Shown piece after piece: positions 37,402 through 47,001 of a stretch of DNA of 64,000 nucleotides. The DNA comes from Sulfolobus islandicus Y.N.15.51. Lineage in GTDB: Archaea > Thermoproteota > Thermoprotei_A > Sulfolobales > Sulfolobaceae. The position numbers and the translations under genes are program-made. Below the pieces are notes generated by a model, which saw nothing but the letters and a program-made list of their open reading frames with translations, was not told where the DNA came from and ran no database searches. Within the stretch, counting starts at the first letter, position 1. Every line of letters begins with the position of its first letter. Where the stretch lies: positions 2,320,501 through 2,384,500 of the forward strand of contig NC_012623.1 of the NCBI RefSeq assembly GCF_000022485.1, in the 5' to 3' direction.

Positions 37402-37783
37402 TTATCACACCTCTTTGCCTATACATACCAAACCATTTAACCTTGAACTCGGAAACGGGAACAGACGGAACTTTAACAAAAATGTCATTACCTTCAACCT
37501 TCACATCCAAAGGAAAGAGGGAACTTCCCTCAGGATTTATGCTCTCTCCTGTCCTTGCATTATACTCCCATAAATGTACTGGGCATATGATTTTCTCCTC
37601 ACCGTCAAAAGAATTTGGCTCTATTAAACCTAACGCGTGGGCACACCTTGCATAATACGCCTTTATTTCTCCATTTATATTGACTACTAGAATTTCGTAT
37701 CTATTGACCTCTACTAACTTAGCCTCACCTTCATAAATATCGTCTAGTGTTAGCACTTTATGGAATTCTCCAGGGTAACTCAT
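37379..37783 (-). CDS. Rieske-type ferredoxin of the monooxygenase
   Basis: A 134-residue protein with a single Rieske [2Fe-2S] domain: ligands in RCAHALG (C-x-H) and IICPVHLWEYN (C-x-x-H). It corresponds to TmoC, carrying electrons from the reductase to the diiron centre. The start ATG follows the gamma-subunit stop by four bases. The C-terminus extends past the Rieske fold and overlaps the coupling-protein gene. Confidence 0.92.
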   Translation of the reverse strand: MSYPGEFHKVLTLDDIYEGEAKLVEVNRYEILVVNINGEIKAYYARCAHALGLIEPNSFDGEEKIICPVHLWEYNARTGESINPEGSSLFPLDVKVEGNDIFVKVPSVPVSEFKVKWFGMYRQRGVINEFGVNS

Positions 37784-37787
37784 AGTC

Positions 37788-38222
37788 TCACGCCCTTAAT
37801 TTACCCTCCCTTTCCAATCTTCTAACGATACTATATTTTTCAATCTCATCTGTAAATAGTACTGAAGGAGATCTTGGGGCTAACTTTATAGCCTCTTCAG
37901 TCTCCTTTATAATCTTGAATATATCATCGTTCTGATTCTCTGGCTTCCAGAACTCTTCCTTAGGAGGCCACCAGACTAACCAGAAAACGTCATATGGCTT
38001 TATTACGTCTCTAACTTTGGCATTAAGATCTAAGACTTGACCAGTAAAGTAGTTAACTAACCTTAAGTCCTTATCCTTCTTTTCCCATACTAACACGTTT
38101 ACTGTTAGACTCTTCAACATTTCAATAGCCTCTTCTACCGTAATGTTTGTTGGAAGTACAGCGGGTAACCACACTGTGCCTTCTTCTGGGACAAATACTA
38201 TGGGTACTGCTTCCATACTCAT
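37788..38222 (-). CDS. Monooxygenase hydroxylase gamma-like subunit
   Basis: A 144-residue protein whose first 95 residues resemble the ubiquitin-like TmoB subunit: TVEEAIEMLKSLTV, then LRLVNYFTGQVLDLNAKVRDV, then IKPYDVFWLVWW. A charged C-terminal extension follows and ends EKYSIVRRLEREGKLRA. It sits five bases after the alpha C-part gene. The assignment is by order in the operon and fold-level resemblance. Confidence 0.7.
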   Translation of the reverse strand: MSMEAVPIVFVPEEGTVWLPAVLPTNITVEEAIEMLKSLTVNVLVWEKKDKDLRLVNYFTGQVLDLNAKVRDVIKPYDVFWLVWWPPKEEFWKPENQNDDIFKIIKETEEAIKLAPRSPSVLFTDEIEKYSIVRRLEREGKLRA

Positions 38223-38227
38223 TTTCT

Positions 38228-39166
38228 TTACCCCTCCGTATATTTCTTTATCCTATTGAGGAAATCTTGATCTTTCTCTTTATATAATAATGCATATGCA
38301 CCGTCAGTAGGGTCTAGACCAGCCTCCCCTTCTTCCGTTTGTCCCATATTCCATATTACCTCTTCAAGTAGTCTCTTAGGATCCTTGTATACCTCTTCAG
38401 TAAACTGTATCATCCCCTCAAGTACTCTTTGTGTGTAAGTCCTTCTTCCAGCATATCTATCTGGTTCTTGATCAAAAATCCATAAGCATGCTGGACTATC
38501 AAACGTATATATCTTTCCCTTGTACTCTTTTAAGTAGATTCTTAAGTACTTTCCGTTTACAGGTGCTTGTATTGGTACCTGACAAACTGTACATAAATGT
38601 ACTGCAGTTAATGGTAATGGTATTTGTCCATCAATTATCTTCTTTATGTATAAGTCCCAAACTCTTCCGAAAAACTTCTCCCAGTGTGGGTATTTCTCGT
38701 TTAACCATTTTCTCTCATCAGGCGTTGGACCTCTAAATGCGACATTTAGAGTCCTTCTCCACGTATATAATCCTATAATAAAGTTATGATGCCAATGATC
38801 TAACTCTAATTCAAACCACTGCCAGTACCAAGGTAATCTTATCCCATAATCTTCTAGTAATCTCTTAAATTGGGCACCTACCCATTCTGTTATAAACTCC
38901 TTGTACGACATTATTCTAGCGTCTAGTGGAGTGAGGTAATCCATAGAAACTCCAGTTAATGCTCCTATTAGCCTAAGGGATAGCCAGAATCCTTTCGCTA
39001 TTAAATATTCTCCTGCCTCTTTATATGCTGGACCTTTTTCTCTCATTCTAACAGCAAATTCAACAGTGTTTCTATAATTTTTCATTAGTCCTTCTGAGAC
39101 ATTAGATAAGGCTTGCTTGACCTCTCCCCTAGTTTGACCTAAACCTCCCTCTCTACTCATCATCAT
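38228..39166 (-). CDS. Monooxygenase hydroxylase alpha subunit, C-terminal half as a separate protein
   Basis: A 312-residue protein matching the second half of TmoA-type alpha subunits. The WFELELDHWHHNFIIGLYTWRR helix is followed by a Cys-containing CTVCQVPIQAPVNG and the SPACLWIFDQEPDRYAGRR (YHS-like) segment near the end. No diiron ligands are in this half. It has its own ATG run (MMMSREGG), its own TATA box and two copies of the island operator. It is separated from the N-terminal half by 138 non-coding bases, so the split is a real two-gene arrangement. Confidence 0.85.
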   Translation of the reverse strand: MMMSREGGLGQTRGEVKQALSNVSEGLMKNYRNTVEFAVRMREKGPAYKEAGEYLIAKGFWLSLRLIGALTGVSMDYLTPLDARIMSYKEFITEWVGAQFKRLLEDYGIRLPWYWQWFELELDHWHHNFIIGLYTWRRTLNVAFRGPTPDERKWLNEKYPHWEKFFGRVWDLYIKKIIDGQIPLPLTAVHLCTVCQVPIQAPVNGKYLRIYLKEYKGKIYTFDSPACLWIFDQEPDRYAGRRTYTQRVLEGMIQFTEEVYKDPKRLLEEVIWNMGQTEEGEAGLDPTDGAYALLYKEKDQDFLNRIKKYTEG

Positions 39167-39199
39167 TTAGTCTTTTTTATACTTTTTAAGAATTGTTCT

Positions 39200-39207
39200 A
39201 ACAAGTT
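39200..39207. promoter_or_regulatory. Island operator AACAAGTT (alpha C-part, distal to start is next site)
   Basis: This site lies just upstream of a TATA box (about 39182-39192) for the gene ending at 38228. It pairs with the site at 39213-39220, centre-to-centre 13 bases. Confidence 0.7.
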
Positions 39208-39212
39208 TGATA

Positions 39213-39220
39213 AACATGTT
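39213..39220. promoter_or_regulatory. Island operator AACATGTT (alpha C-part, second site)
   Basis: This is a perfect palindrome within AAACATGTTT, tandem with the site at 39200-39207. It is the only promoter in the island with two sites. Confidence 0.7.
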
Positions 39221-39304
39221 TACAGTTTATAGTTTTTAAATCCTACTCATATGAGGTGTCTTTAAAAAGAGTAAGGTACAAAGGAAAAAAATTAAAAAAA
39301 TAAA

Positions 39305-40111
39305 TTAAATTTTCTTTTTCATCTCTTCATTCAACTTTGTCACGTCAACAAAGGTCTTTAGAACTGGGTGCCCTATTTGTGCGTGCCTAGATTCATCAGT
39401 CTGTATACTCTGAGTTGTTGAGGAAAACACGAAATCATTAGTCTTATTTGCCATTGCGGCATATGCTACAAATTGTAAATTGGTAAATCCAGTCTCAAAT
39501 GCAAAGGTAGTCATTAAGGCGAATTCTATTGCATTAGTCCCAGTAATAGTATCATCAAAGAACGATCTAGCTGCTATTGGTAACCAGCCGTCAACCCAGA
39601 ACATCTTATGTGCATAGGCGAACTTAGGACTAGCTTGTATACTATCATGAGATAATAAGATTTGCACTTGTGCGTGTCTTACCTCATCCATAGAACCGAA
39701 TGTGGATAAGTTTCTCCATTCACCGGCTTTCCCAAACCTCGCCATCCTTGCTTCTGCTATAGACGCAGTATATTCTGGTATAGGAACCGCAGTTATATGG
39801 AAACAGAAGGAGCCTTGATGATATGTCTTATCCAATTTCTTTACTAACTCTGCTCTTACTCCAGCCTCTCTTACCGAGAAAAGTCTTTGATCTTTCTCCT
39901 TTTGATTCTTTACATACTCCCTATATGTCACCTTATAGGGGGCATCATATAACTCGGCCCATACGTCTATCGGTAAATTCGGTATTCCACTCATATCTAC
40001 TGGAAATAGTTCTTCTTCTTTTACGTATTTCGGTGCCCACTCTAGCTTGTTCGCTAAATCATAATACTCATCTCTTGATGGTAGTTTAGGTTCTGCAGGA
40101 ACTGGTTTCAT
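39305..40111 (-). CDS. Monooxygenase hydroxylase alpha subunit, N-terminal diiron half
   Basis: A 268-residue protein containing the full diiron site of a bacterial multicomponent monooxygenase. Helix pairs are SIAEARMARF (Glu), MDEVRHAQV (Glu, His), FAFETGFTN (Glu) and TDESRHAQIG (Glu, His). The product hydroxylates aromatics such as toluene or phenol with oxygen. It ends after NEEMKKKI and the rest of the usual 500-residue subunit is encoded by the next gene. A TATA box (about 40131-40142) gives a leaderless start, with the island operator immediately upstream. Confidence 0.9.
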   Translation of the reverse strand: MKPVPAEPKLPSRDEYYDLANKLEWAPKYVKEEELFPVDMSGIPNLPIDVWAELYDAPYKVTYREYVKNQKEKDQRLFSVREAGVRAELVKKLDKTYHQGSFCFHITAVPIPEYTASIAEARMARFGKAGEWRNLSTFGSMDEVRHAQVQILLSHDSIQASPKFAYAHKMFWVDGWLPIAARSFFDDTITGTNAIEFALMTTFAFETGFTNLQFVAYAAMANKTNDFVFSSTTQSIQTDESRHAQIGHPVLKTFVDVTKLNEEMKKKI

Positions 40112-40150
40112 AAGTAGGTGTGTATCATTCGTATATAAAAATAATTCTTA

Positions 40151-40158
40151 AACATGTT
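40151..40158. promoter_or_regulatory. Island operator AACATGTT (alpha N-part operon)
   Basis: The site lies directly upstream of the TATA box (ATTTTTATATAC, about 40131-40142) of the monooxygenase operon. Confidence 0.7.
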
Positions 40159-40187
40159 CGAAAAAAGAAGTAACTTTATCCCCACAC

Positions 40188-41402
<1,215 letters not shown>

Positions 41403-41449
41403 CTTGATCTAGATTCAAAAACGGTAAAAAGTAATATTAAGCTTAATCT

Positions 41450-41457
41450 AACAAGTT
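41450..41457. promoter_or_regulatory. Island operator AACAAGTT (ferredoxin reductase)
   Basis: It is located upstream of the TATA-like CTTAATATT (about 41433-41441) of the reductase gene starting at 41402. Confidence 0.65.
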
Positions 41458-41579
41458 TGATGTATAGAGATTTTGAACTTAAAAAATCCTTGTGTTATTT
41501 AAAAAATAGAAGATGAAGTTTAAACCATCCTTGTACATTTTATATCTACATCAAATAGTTTATCTAATATTTTACAAAA

Positions 41580-41999
41580 TTATGATTCCAATTTTTTAAG
41601 AGCATTCTTGGCAATTTCCATATCTTGTTCCGCAGATCCGCCAGATATTCCTATTCCTCCTATTACTTGCCCTTTATAGACTATAGGAAATCCTCCACCG
41701 AAGATTATCAACCTAGGTATTTTAGGAAATCCCATTGCCAGTGGGGGGTTGTCTCTAAGCATGTTGTACCACTCGTGTGTTGGTATACCAAAACTTACCG
41801 CAGTCCACGCTTTATCTATGGCTATCTCTATGGTTAAGATTGGTGCACCGTCCATTCTCTTAAAAGCCTTCAACTCTCCTCCTTCATCTACTATTGCTAT
41901 AGAAACCTTCACTCCTAGCTCTTTAGCCTTCTTTACTGCCTCACTTATTAACATATCTGCTAATTCGTCTGATATACCTAACTTATTTAGCACATTCAT
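41580..41999 (-). CDS. GlcG/HbpS (DUF336) family protein
   Basis: A 139-residue protein of the HbpS/GlcG fold: KVSIAIVDEGGELKAFKRMD, then ELA-like IDKAWTAVSFG, and the glycine-rich IGGIGISGGSAEQDMEIAK ending. Family members bind haem or cobalamin or occur in aromatic-degradation operons with unknown function. It is divergent from the dioxygenase gene and shares one operator with it. Confidence 0.8.
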   Translation of the reverse strand: MNVLNKLGISDELADMLISEAVKKAKELGVKVSIAIVDEGGELKAFKRMDGAPILTIEIAIDKAWTAVSFGIPTHEWYNMLRDNPPLAMGFPKIPRLIIFGGGFPIVYKGQVIGGIGISGGSAEQDMEIAKNALKKLES

Positions 42000-42040
42000 G
42001 AATACTATCTAAATATAAGGTTGAATTAAGCTATACATAA

Positions 42041-42048
42041 AACTTGTT
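42041..42048. promoter_or_regulatory. Island operator AACTTGTT (dioxygenase and HbpS, divergent)
   Basis: It lies between divergent genes, seven bases upstream of the dioxygenase TATA box (42056-42066). It is also suitably placed upstream of a TATA-like GCTTAATTC for the HbpS gene. Confidence 0.7.
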
Positions 42049-42103
42049 TGAGTAGATTTTTTAATATGACAGAAAAAGAAGGAAAATAAGGTGAGTGTTA
42101 AAA

Positions 42104-43111
42104 ATGGTAAATAAGTTACTTTCCCAACTAGCTAGCGTAGAAATTCTAACGCCTAAAATCGACGATACATTATGGTTTTTCAAGGACATTTTGGGATTAT
42201 ATGAAGTTGGAAAGAAGGGTAAGTCAGTGTACCTAAGGGGTTGGGAAGATTGGTACACGTATAGTTTAAAGGTTACTGAATCTGATACCGCTGGGGTAAA
42301 GGAGATTGTATGGAGAACCTGTAGTGAAAAAGATCTAATTGATGCTATAAATATAGTAAACTCTAATGGATTAGGATTGGGATGGGATGAAGGAGAGCCA
42401 GATATGGGAATAGGAAGAGGTTACAAATTTATCTTGCCCAGTGGTCAAATTGGTAAACTTGTATGGGAAATGAAAACGTGGCGAGCTTCAGGTGAACTTA
42501 GATCGGGATATAAAGCTAGGCCTATGAAAAAGCCTACTAAAGGAGTTCAAGCAAAGGATCTGTCTCATATATTTATTTTCGCCTATAACGATGGAGCTCT
42601 TGCTAAGACCGTAGAGTTGTTGAAGAAGCTCACATTTAAAGTAAATGAAATATTGAAGGAAGGTGATAAGAAAATTGCGTATTGGATGGCAGTCAACGGT
42701 ACAGCACACGATTTAGCAATTGGTCTAGATCCTTCTGGAGTTCCGGCTAGACTAAACCATGTTACGTTTAATGTGGATTATTCAGATGACATACTTAGGG
42801 CTGCGGACTTTTACACTGATTACGGATTGGAAATTGTAGGAGGTCCTTTAAGACACGGCATAACAGATAGCAATTCACTTTATGTAAAAGAGCCTGGTGG
42901 TAACTTAATTGAAGTGTTGCATGGCGGTTACCTTAATGTTGTACCAGATTGGGAGCCAGTAGTATGGGATACTAACGAGGATGGAGACAGATGGTTATAT
43001 TATTGGGGACATGTAAAAGAAGCGTTCTGGCATGGTAGTCCCATTCCAGCTACTAGGATTAGTGACGAGTTAAAGGAGATAGTCAGACAGAAATTAGGAG
43101 CAAAAATCTAA
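42104..43111 (+). CDS. Extradiol ring-cleavage dioxygenase (catechol 2,3-dioxygenase type)
   Basis: A two-domain vicinal-oxygen-chelate enzyme of 335 residues. Metal ligands are His in KDLSHIFIFA, His in ARLNHVTFNVD and Glu in GGNLIEVLHGG. It would open catechols made from phenol or toluene by the monooxygenase. I choose the ATG at 42104: an AAGGTGAG ribosome site precedes it, and the TATA box at 42056-42066 predicts a short leader. The GTG at 42095 lies within that site. The island operator is directly upstream of the TATA box. Confidence 0.9.
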   Translation: MVNKLLSQLASVEILTPKIDDTLWFFKDILGLYEVGKKGKSVYLRGWEDWYTYSLKVTESDTAGVKEIVWRTCSEKDLIDAINIVNSNGLGLGWDEGEPDMGIGRGYKFILPSGQIGKLVWEMKTWRASGELRSGYKARPMKKPTKGVQAKDLSHIFIFAYNDGALAKTVELLKKLTFKVNEILKEGDKKIAYWMAVNGTAHDLAIGLDPSGVPARLNHVTFNVDYSDDILRAADFYTDYGLEIVGGPLRHGITDSNSLYVKEPGGNLIEVLHGGYLNVVPDWEPVVWDTNEDGDRWLYYWGHVKEAFWHGSPIPATRISDELKEIVRQKLGAKI

Positions 43112-43177
43112 TAATAGTTCAAATTATTATTTTTTTAACATAAATATGTTATCTTAAAAAATATCATATCTTTATAT

Positions 43178-43999
43178 TTATTTTAGATTTAGAGAGATTG
43201 CTTCTTCAATTTTCTTACTTATTAGTTGAGTAGTAGTTACTTTGAAATATAGTGTATAATGGTAACCGCCAATGGTTCTCTCAATTTCGAGCAAGTTAAC
43301 TTCATCATTAACGTATCCGCCTAACTCCACATTAGCTTTTCCCTTCCATATTTCTCCATATTTGGTCTCATCCCTAACTCTACTTACTATTTCGTATAGG
43401 TCAACTTCACCCTCACCCCTGCTTGGGAATCTCCTTATATTTAAGAATGGCCCGAAGTTTTTAAGAGGCAGCGACTCAGTCCTCTCCTCTAATTCGACTT
43501 GCATTCTAAACATTACACCTCCTCCCCTTACAGCATATCCTCCCATCTTTAGTCCTCTCTCTGGTTTATTGTACTTTGGAAGCAGATGGTGTAATTTAGT
43601 CATGGCAATTTTAGCTATTTTCTTCGGATATCCATCTAACCAACCTCTTACCAATGCCCAATCCTTATCTACCCACATGAATGGGAAATACAAGTAATTC
43701 TTTCCCTCAAAGTTGACCTTTAACCCAATAGCTCCCTCCATGTATTGTACTAAATCTGGATCTTGATACATGTAGTCCCAATTGTCCTCTGAGGTGGAAA
43801 TAAATTCGGCAATGTAAACCCAACCTTCACCGTCAGTTGATAGGAATCTTGGAATTACCTTTTCTGCAGATTCCTTAGTGAACTTTATATGAGCTCCAAT
43901 ATAGGTAACTCCATAATACCATGGCGGTTGAAATACAATTTGTGATTTGCCATTATTCGTGGGGGGTAAGGTGAAATTGGAGTTGTTATTTTTTGTCAT
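43178..43999 (-). CDS. Acetoacetate decarboxylase-fold protein
   Basis: A 273-residue ADC-superfamily protein. The [23 protein letters not shown] segment matches the region around the Schiff-base Lys of ADC. The start [18 protein letters not shown] and the [13 protein letters not shown] part also fit. In this island it may act on a ring-cleavage product as decarboxylase or hydratase. A longer frame begins at 44077, but the operator and a TATA box (about 44022-44030) lie inside that extension and predict a leaderless start at the ATG at 43999. Confidence 0.8.
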   Translation of the reverse strand: MTKNNNSNFTLPPTNNGKSQIVFQPPWYYGVTYIGAHIKFTKESAEKVIPRFLSTDGEGWVYIAEFISTSEDNWDYMYQDPDLVQYMEGAIGLKVNFEGKNYLYFPFMWVDKDWALVRGWLDGYPKKIAKIAMTKLHHLLPKYNKPERGLKMGGYAVRGGGVMFRMQVELEERTESLPLKNFGPFLNIRRFPSRGEGEVDLYEIVSRVRDETKYGEIWKGKANVELGGYVNDEVNLLEIERTIGGYHYTLYFKVTTTQLISKKIEEAISLNLK

Positions 44000-44040
44000 G
44001 GTTACTTCTACTTCTAGCCTAGTAAATAAGCATTCCATTA

Positions 44041-44048
44041 AACTTGTT
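44041..44048. promoter_or_regulatory. Island operator AACTTGTT (ADC-fold gene)
   Basis: It lies upstream of the TATA-like GCTTATTTACT for the start at 43999. Its position inside the longer open frame argues that the extension is not translated. Confidence 0.65.
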
Positions 44049-44087
44049 TCATGTTTTCCTATTTCACTTAAAAACATATCTCACTAA

Positions 44088-44888
44088 TTATTTCGAAATC
44101 CTAGATAGGATCTTTGTTCCTAATTGCTTAAATGACCAATTGAAGTAATACCCACCCTCAATCTTGTTTATCTTCAAAACTTCAAGCTCCTCATTTATTG
44201 AACCGTTTAATATCACCTCTCCTTCACCTCTCCACACCTCGCTAACTCTAAAGTCTGAGGAGATTACTTGTCCTAGCTCGTAAACATCTGTACCATCTTG
44301 GACAGCTGGGAATCTCCTAAATTGCACTATGGGATCAAAGGGTATTGGGGATTGCGAGACTTTTTCTCTTAGCGTTATTTTGATTCTTATTATCTCCTTA
44401 CCGTTCCTTAACGCATATCCTCCCATCTTTACGCCACTAGAAGGACCACTGTAACCGTCTAGAAGTTTATGAAATTCTGACATTGATATATAAGCTAATT
44501 TTTTAGGATAACCTAACAGCCACCCACGAATTAGCGGTAGATCTTTATTAACCCACATGAATGGGAAATAGGTGTAAATGTTACCATTATACTTGACCTT
44601 TAGGGCCACCGCAGCCTCCATGTACTTAGTCTCTTCAGGGTCTTCATACAACATCTCCCATCTATTTCCACTTACTGTGAAAATCTTAGCAACATATACA
44701 AATCCTTAGCCATCTACTATTTCCAATGGAGGAGATATTAAATCTAGAACTTTACCGAGATCAAAATGGACTTTTACCCCTATCATTTCTATTGCGTATA
44801 TCCATGGTGGAGGTGGAACTATTTGAGACTTGCCCGATTTAGTTGTTGGTAAACTAAATGTGCTATAATAAGGACGTGTTTCTTCCAT
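44088..44888 (-). pseudogene. Second acetoacetate decarboxylase-fold gene with one in-frame stop
   Basis: The frame is homologous throughout to the neighbour at 43178-43999 (SGKSQIVPPPPWIYAIEMIG; FMWVNKDLPLIRGWLLGYPKK). A single TAA at 44706-44708 falls where the paralogue has Glu (DGEGWVY versus DG-stop-GFVY). The same frame continues, so no indel occurred. It is probably an inactivating GAA-to-TAA change. An intact product would have 266 residues. The promoter with island operator and TATA box is preserved. Confidence 0.85.
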
Positions 44889-44926
44889 ATTGTTTTTTCT
44901 TTCCCTAGGTTAATAACCCTTTATAA

Positions 44927-44934
44927 AACATGTT
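44927..44934. promoter_or_regulatory. Island operator AACATGTT (ADC-fold pseudogene)
   Basis: It abuts the TATA box TTTATAAAG for the gene starting at 44888. The promoter is intact although the gene has a stop. Confidence 0.7.
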
Positions 44935-44956
44935 TCACATTAGAAAAGGGAAAAAT

Positions 44957-46042
44957 TTAGCTAAACTTATTAATAATAATTCTTCCTGCATTTTTGTACT
45001 CGCTCATTTCCTTGTAGGCATCATTGACATCATAGATGCTTATAGTCTTGTACGTAACTGGATCTAGATTAATCTTTCCTTCTTTCATTAATTTAAATAT
45101 TGTATCGAATTTTTGAGCTGGTAACATTAATACTCCTTGTATTCTGATTTCCCTTGCTACCACTAAATCTGCTGGCAATGGAAAAGTCTCTTTCCCCTTC
45201 ATCATAAGCCCCGCTAATAGTAATGTCCCATGCACTCTAAGGAGAGGTAAAAACGGTATGACAGCCTCTGGAATTCCTGTAGTATCATACACTACGTCCA
45301 CTGAACCATACTTCTTCATAATATCCTCTACTATTTCATTCAATTCTTCAGACTTACCAGAATATTTATAAGTCTCAATGCTACCTAATATTTTAGCTTT
45401 CTCTAAAGATCGTTCGTTAACGTCTACAGCTATTACTTTAGCACCAAGAGCGTTAGCTATTACTATACCACTCAAACCCATCCCTCCTGCTCCGATTGTG
45501 ACCACCATGTCACCGGGCTTTAAATTAGTCTTCATTGTAAACGCGTTCCATGAAGTTCCAAAACCACAAGAACTTAGAGCAGCCCACTCTGGCTTTATTC
45601 CATCTGGTACTTTAACTAGATCAATTGCTGACCTCTCTGGGACTAACATGTACTCAGCAAAGCACCCATTAATTCCATAACCAGCTATTACCAAGTGATC
45701 ACAAACATTTGAATCTCCTTCCATACAGTATTTGCATGTCCTATTATCTCCGGTAGAAGAAGCAGGCATGACTACCTTATCTCCATTTTTCAATTTAGCT
45801 ACACTCTCTCCGACCTCTACGACTTCTCCATAAACCTCATGACCTTGAGTTATTGGTAACTTACCACCACTCCACTGCATATATGCTACCAAAGCAGGAT
45901 CTCCACGCCATAGATGCCAATCTGATCTACATATTCCACAGCTTATCACTTTTAGAAGCACATCTCCTTTTCCAACTTTAGGAACTTCGAGATCCTCTAT
46001 CTTCAGAGGCTTTTGAAATTCCACTAATCTAGCTGCCTTCAT
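44957..46042 (-). CDS. Zinc-dependent alcohol dehydrogenase of the aromatic island
   Basis: A medium-chain dehydrogenase of 361 residues, distinct from the ADH at 24.9 kb. Catalytic zinc ligands are in SCGICRSDWHLWRG and TQGHEVYGEV. Structural zinc cysteines are in NRTCKYCMEGDSNVCDH. The NAD site is VTIGAGGMGLSGIVIANAL. It may oxidise aromatic or short-chain alcohols. ATG at 46042 is preferred over the TTG at 46045 since a TATA box (46063-46071) places the transcript start there. Confidence 0.88.
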   Translation of the reverse strand: MKAARLVEFQKPLKIEDLEVPKVGKGDVLLKVISCGICRSDWHLWRGDPALVAYMQWSGGKLPITQGHEVYGEVVEVGESVAKLKNGDKVVMPASSTGDNRTCKYCMEGDSNVCDHLVIAGYGINGCFAEYMLVPERSAIDLVKVPDGIKPEWAALSSCGFGTSWNAFTMKTNLKPGDMVVTIGAGGMGLSGIVIANALGAKVIAVDVNERSLEKAKILGSIETYKYSGKSEELNEIVEDIMKKYGSVDVVYDTTGIPEAVIPFLPLLRVHGTLLLAGLMMKGKETFPLPADLVVAREIRIQGVLMLPAQKFDTIFKLMKEGKINLDPVTYKTISIYDVNDAYKEMSEYKNAGRIIINKFS

Positions 46043-46081
46043 CAATAGAGATTTTATCTTACTACTAATATGGATTTCTCT

Positions 46082-46089
46082 AACATGTT
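46082..46089. promoter_or_regulatory. Island operator AACATGTT (alcohol dehydrogenase)
   Basis: It lies upstream of the TATA-like CCATATTAG (46063-46071) for the start at 46042. Confidence 0.65.
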
Positions 46090-46217
46090 TGATATGATAA
46101 ATAAAGTAAATTAGATTAATGAATTGATTTAAATCTCAATGAGTACCCCATTAATGTTTTTAAATAGAAACTTAATTTACTATGAAGAATTTGCTGGATT
46201 CCGTAATTTAAGATAGG

Positions 46218-46245
46218 GTGGCTTGTAATAAGTGGCTTGTAATAA
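46218..46245 (+). repeat. Two tandem 14-bp direct repeats upstream of the BAT-type regulator
   Basis: GTGGCTTGTAATAA occurs twice back to back, ending at the TATA-like AGTTTAAAAATT (46246-46257). Direct repeats abutting the TATA box suggest a binding site for an activator or for the regulator itself. It differs from the palindromic operator of the target genes. Confidence 0.6.
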
Positions 46246-46289
46246 AGTTTAAAAATTATTATCAGAAATTAGTATTATAGGTAAAATGT

Positions 46290-46976
46290 ATGAATGACAG
46301 ACTATTGGAAATTACGTTTTCAGTTGAACATGAGAACTGTTGGACTAATCTAGTTGGTAAATACATTGTGAAAACTTTGAGATTTTCTGTAGATACTGAG
46401 AGGAACTCTATTAGGTCCCTAATCGTTGTGGATAAAAAATACAAGGATTTAATGAATAAGATAAAGAGAAATAATAGTTTCATTGGATACTCATCAATTT
46501 CTCTCACAAATGACAATAAAAAAATACTTTTTGATTTCAGAAAGAGGTACAAAAATAGTGTAATGGACATTATAAACTCCGTAGATGGGATAATCTTAGA
46601 TGGATTTAAGTATGATGGAAAGGAATATTGGCGAATTTTATTGTATGAAAGTTACATTAATGAATTAAGGGAGAAGCTTAGGTCTAAAGGGAATGTGGAG
46701 TTTATTGGCTTTCACGAATTAAATGTAACTGAGGACGAACTGACTCCATATGAACTTAAAACTTTAATTTTGGCTTATAAAAATGGCTATTTTGATTTTC
46801 CCAGGAGAATTAAGTCTGATAAAGTATCTAAATTGATAAATATAAGTAAATCCACTTTCACGTACCATTTAAGATCAGCTGAGTCGAGAATAATTAAACG
46901 ATATATTGACGACCTAAAATTCTACAATGTAATTAACAACATATCGCAGCAAGAAGAGGAAAGAAAGGATAGCTAA
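46290..46976 (+). CDS. BAT-type (HTH_10) transcriptional regulator
   Basis: A 228-residue protein. Its C-terminal segment LTPYELKTLILAYKNGYFDF followed by SKLINISKSTFTYHLRSAE is the bacterio-opsin-activator HTH_10 domain. The N-terminal 150 residues are a ligand-sensing-like domain with no clear motif. It lies inside the aromatic island, divergent from the alcohol dehydrogenase gene, and is the only regulator there. It is the best candidate to bind the AAC(A/T)(A/T)GTT operators. Because those sites sit upstream of TATA boxes, activation is more likely than repression. Confidence 0.85.
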   Translation: MNDRLLEITFSVEHENCWTNLVGKYIVKTLRFSVDTERNSIRSLIVVDKKYKDLMNKIKRNNSFIGYSSISLTNDNKKILFDFRKRYKNSVMDIINSVDGIILDGFKYDGKEYWRILLYESYINELREKLRSKGNVEFIGFHELNVTEDELTPYELKTLILAYKNGYFDFPRRIKSDKVSKLINISKSTFTYHLRSAESRIIKRYIDDLKFYNVINNISQQEEERKDS

Positions 46977-47001
46977 AAAAGAAGAAGGGTAAAAATTAAT
47001 T

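Noticed and set aside
44000-44077. N-terminal extension of the ADC-fold protein
   Set aside because: The extension covers the operator and TATA box; the ATG at 43999 fits both the promoter spacing and family length.
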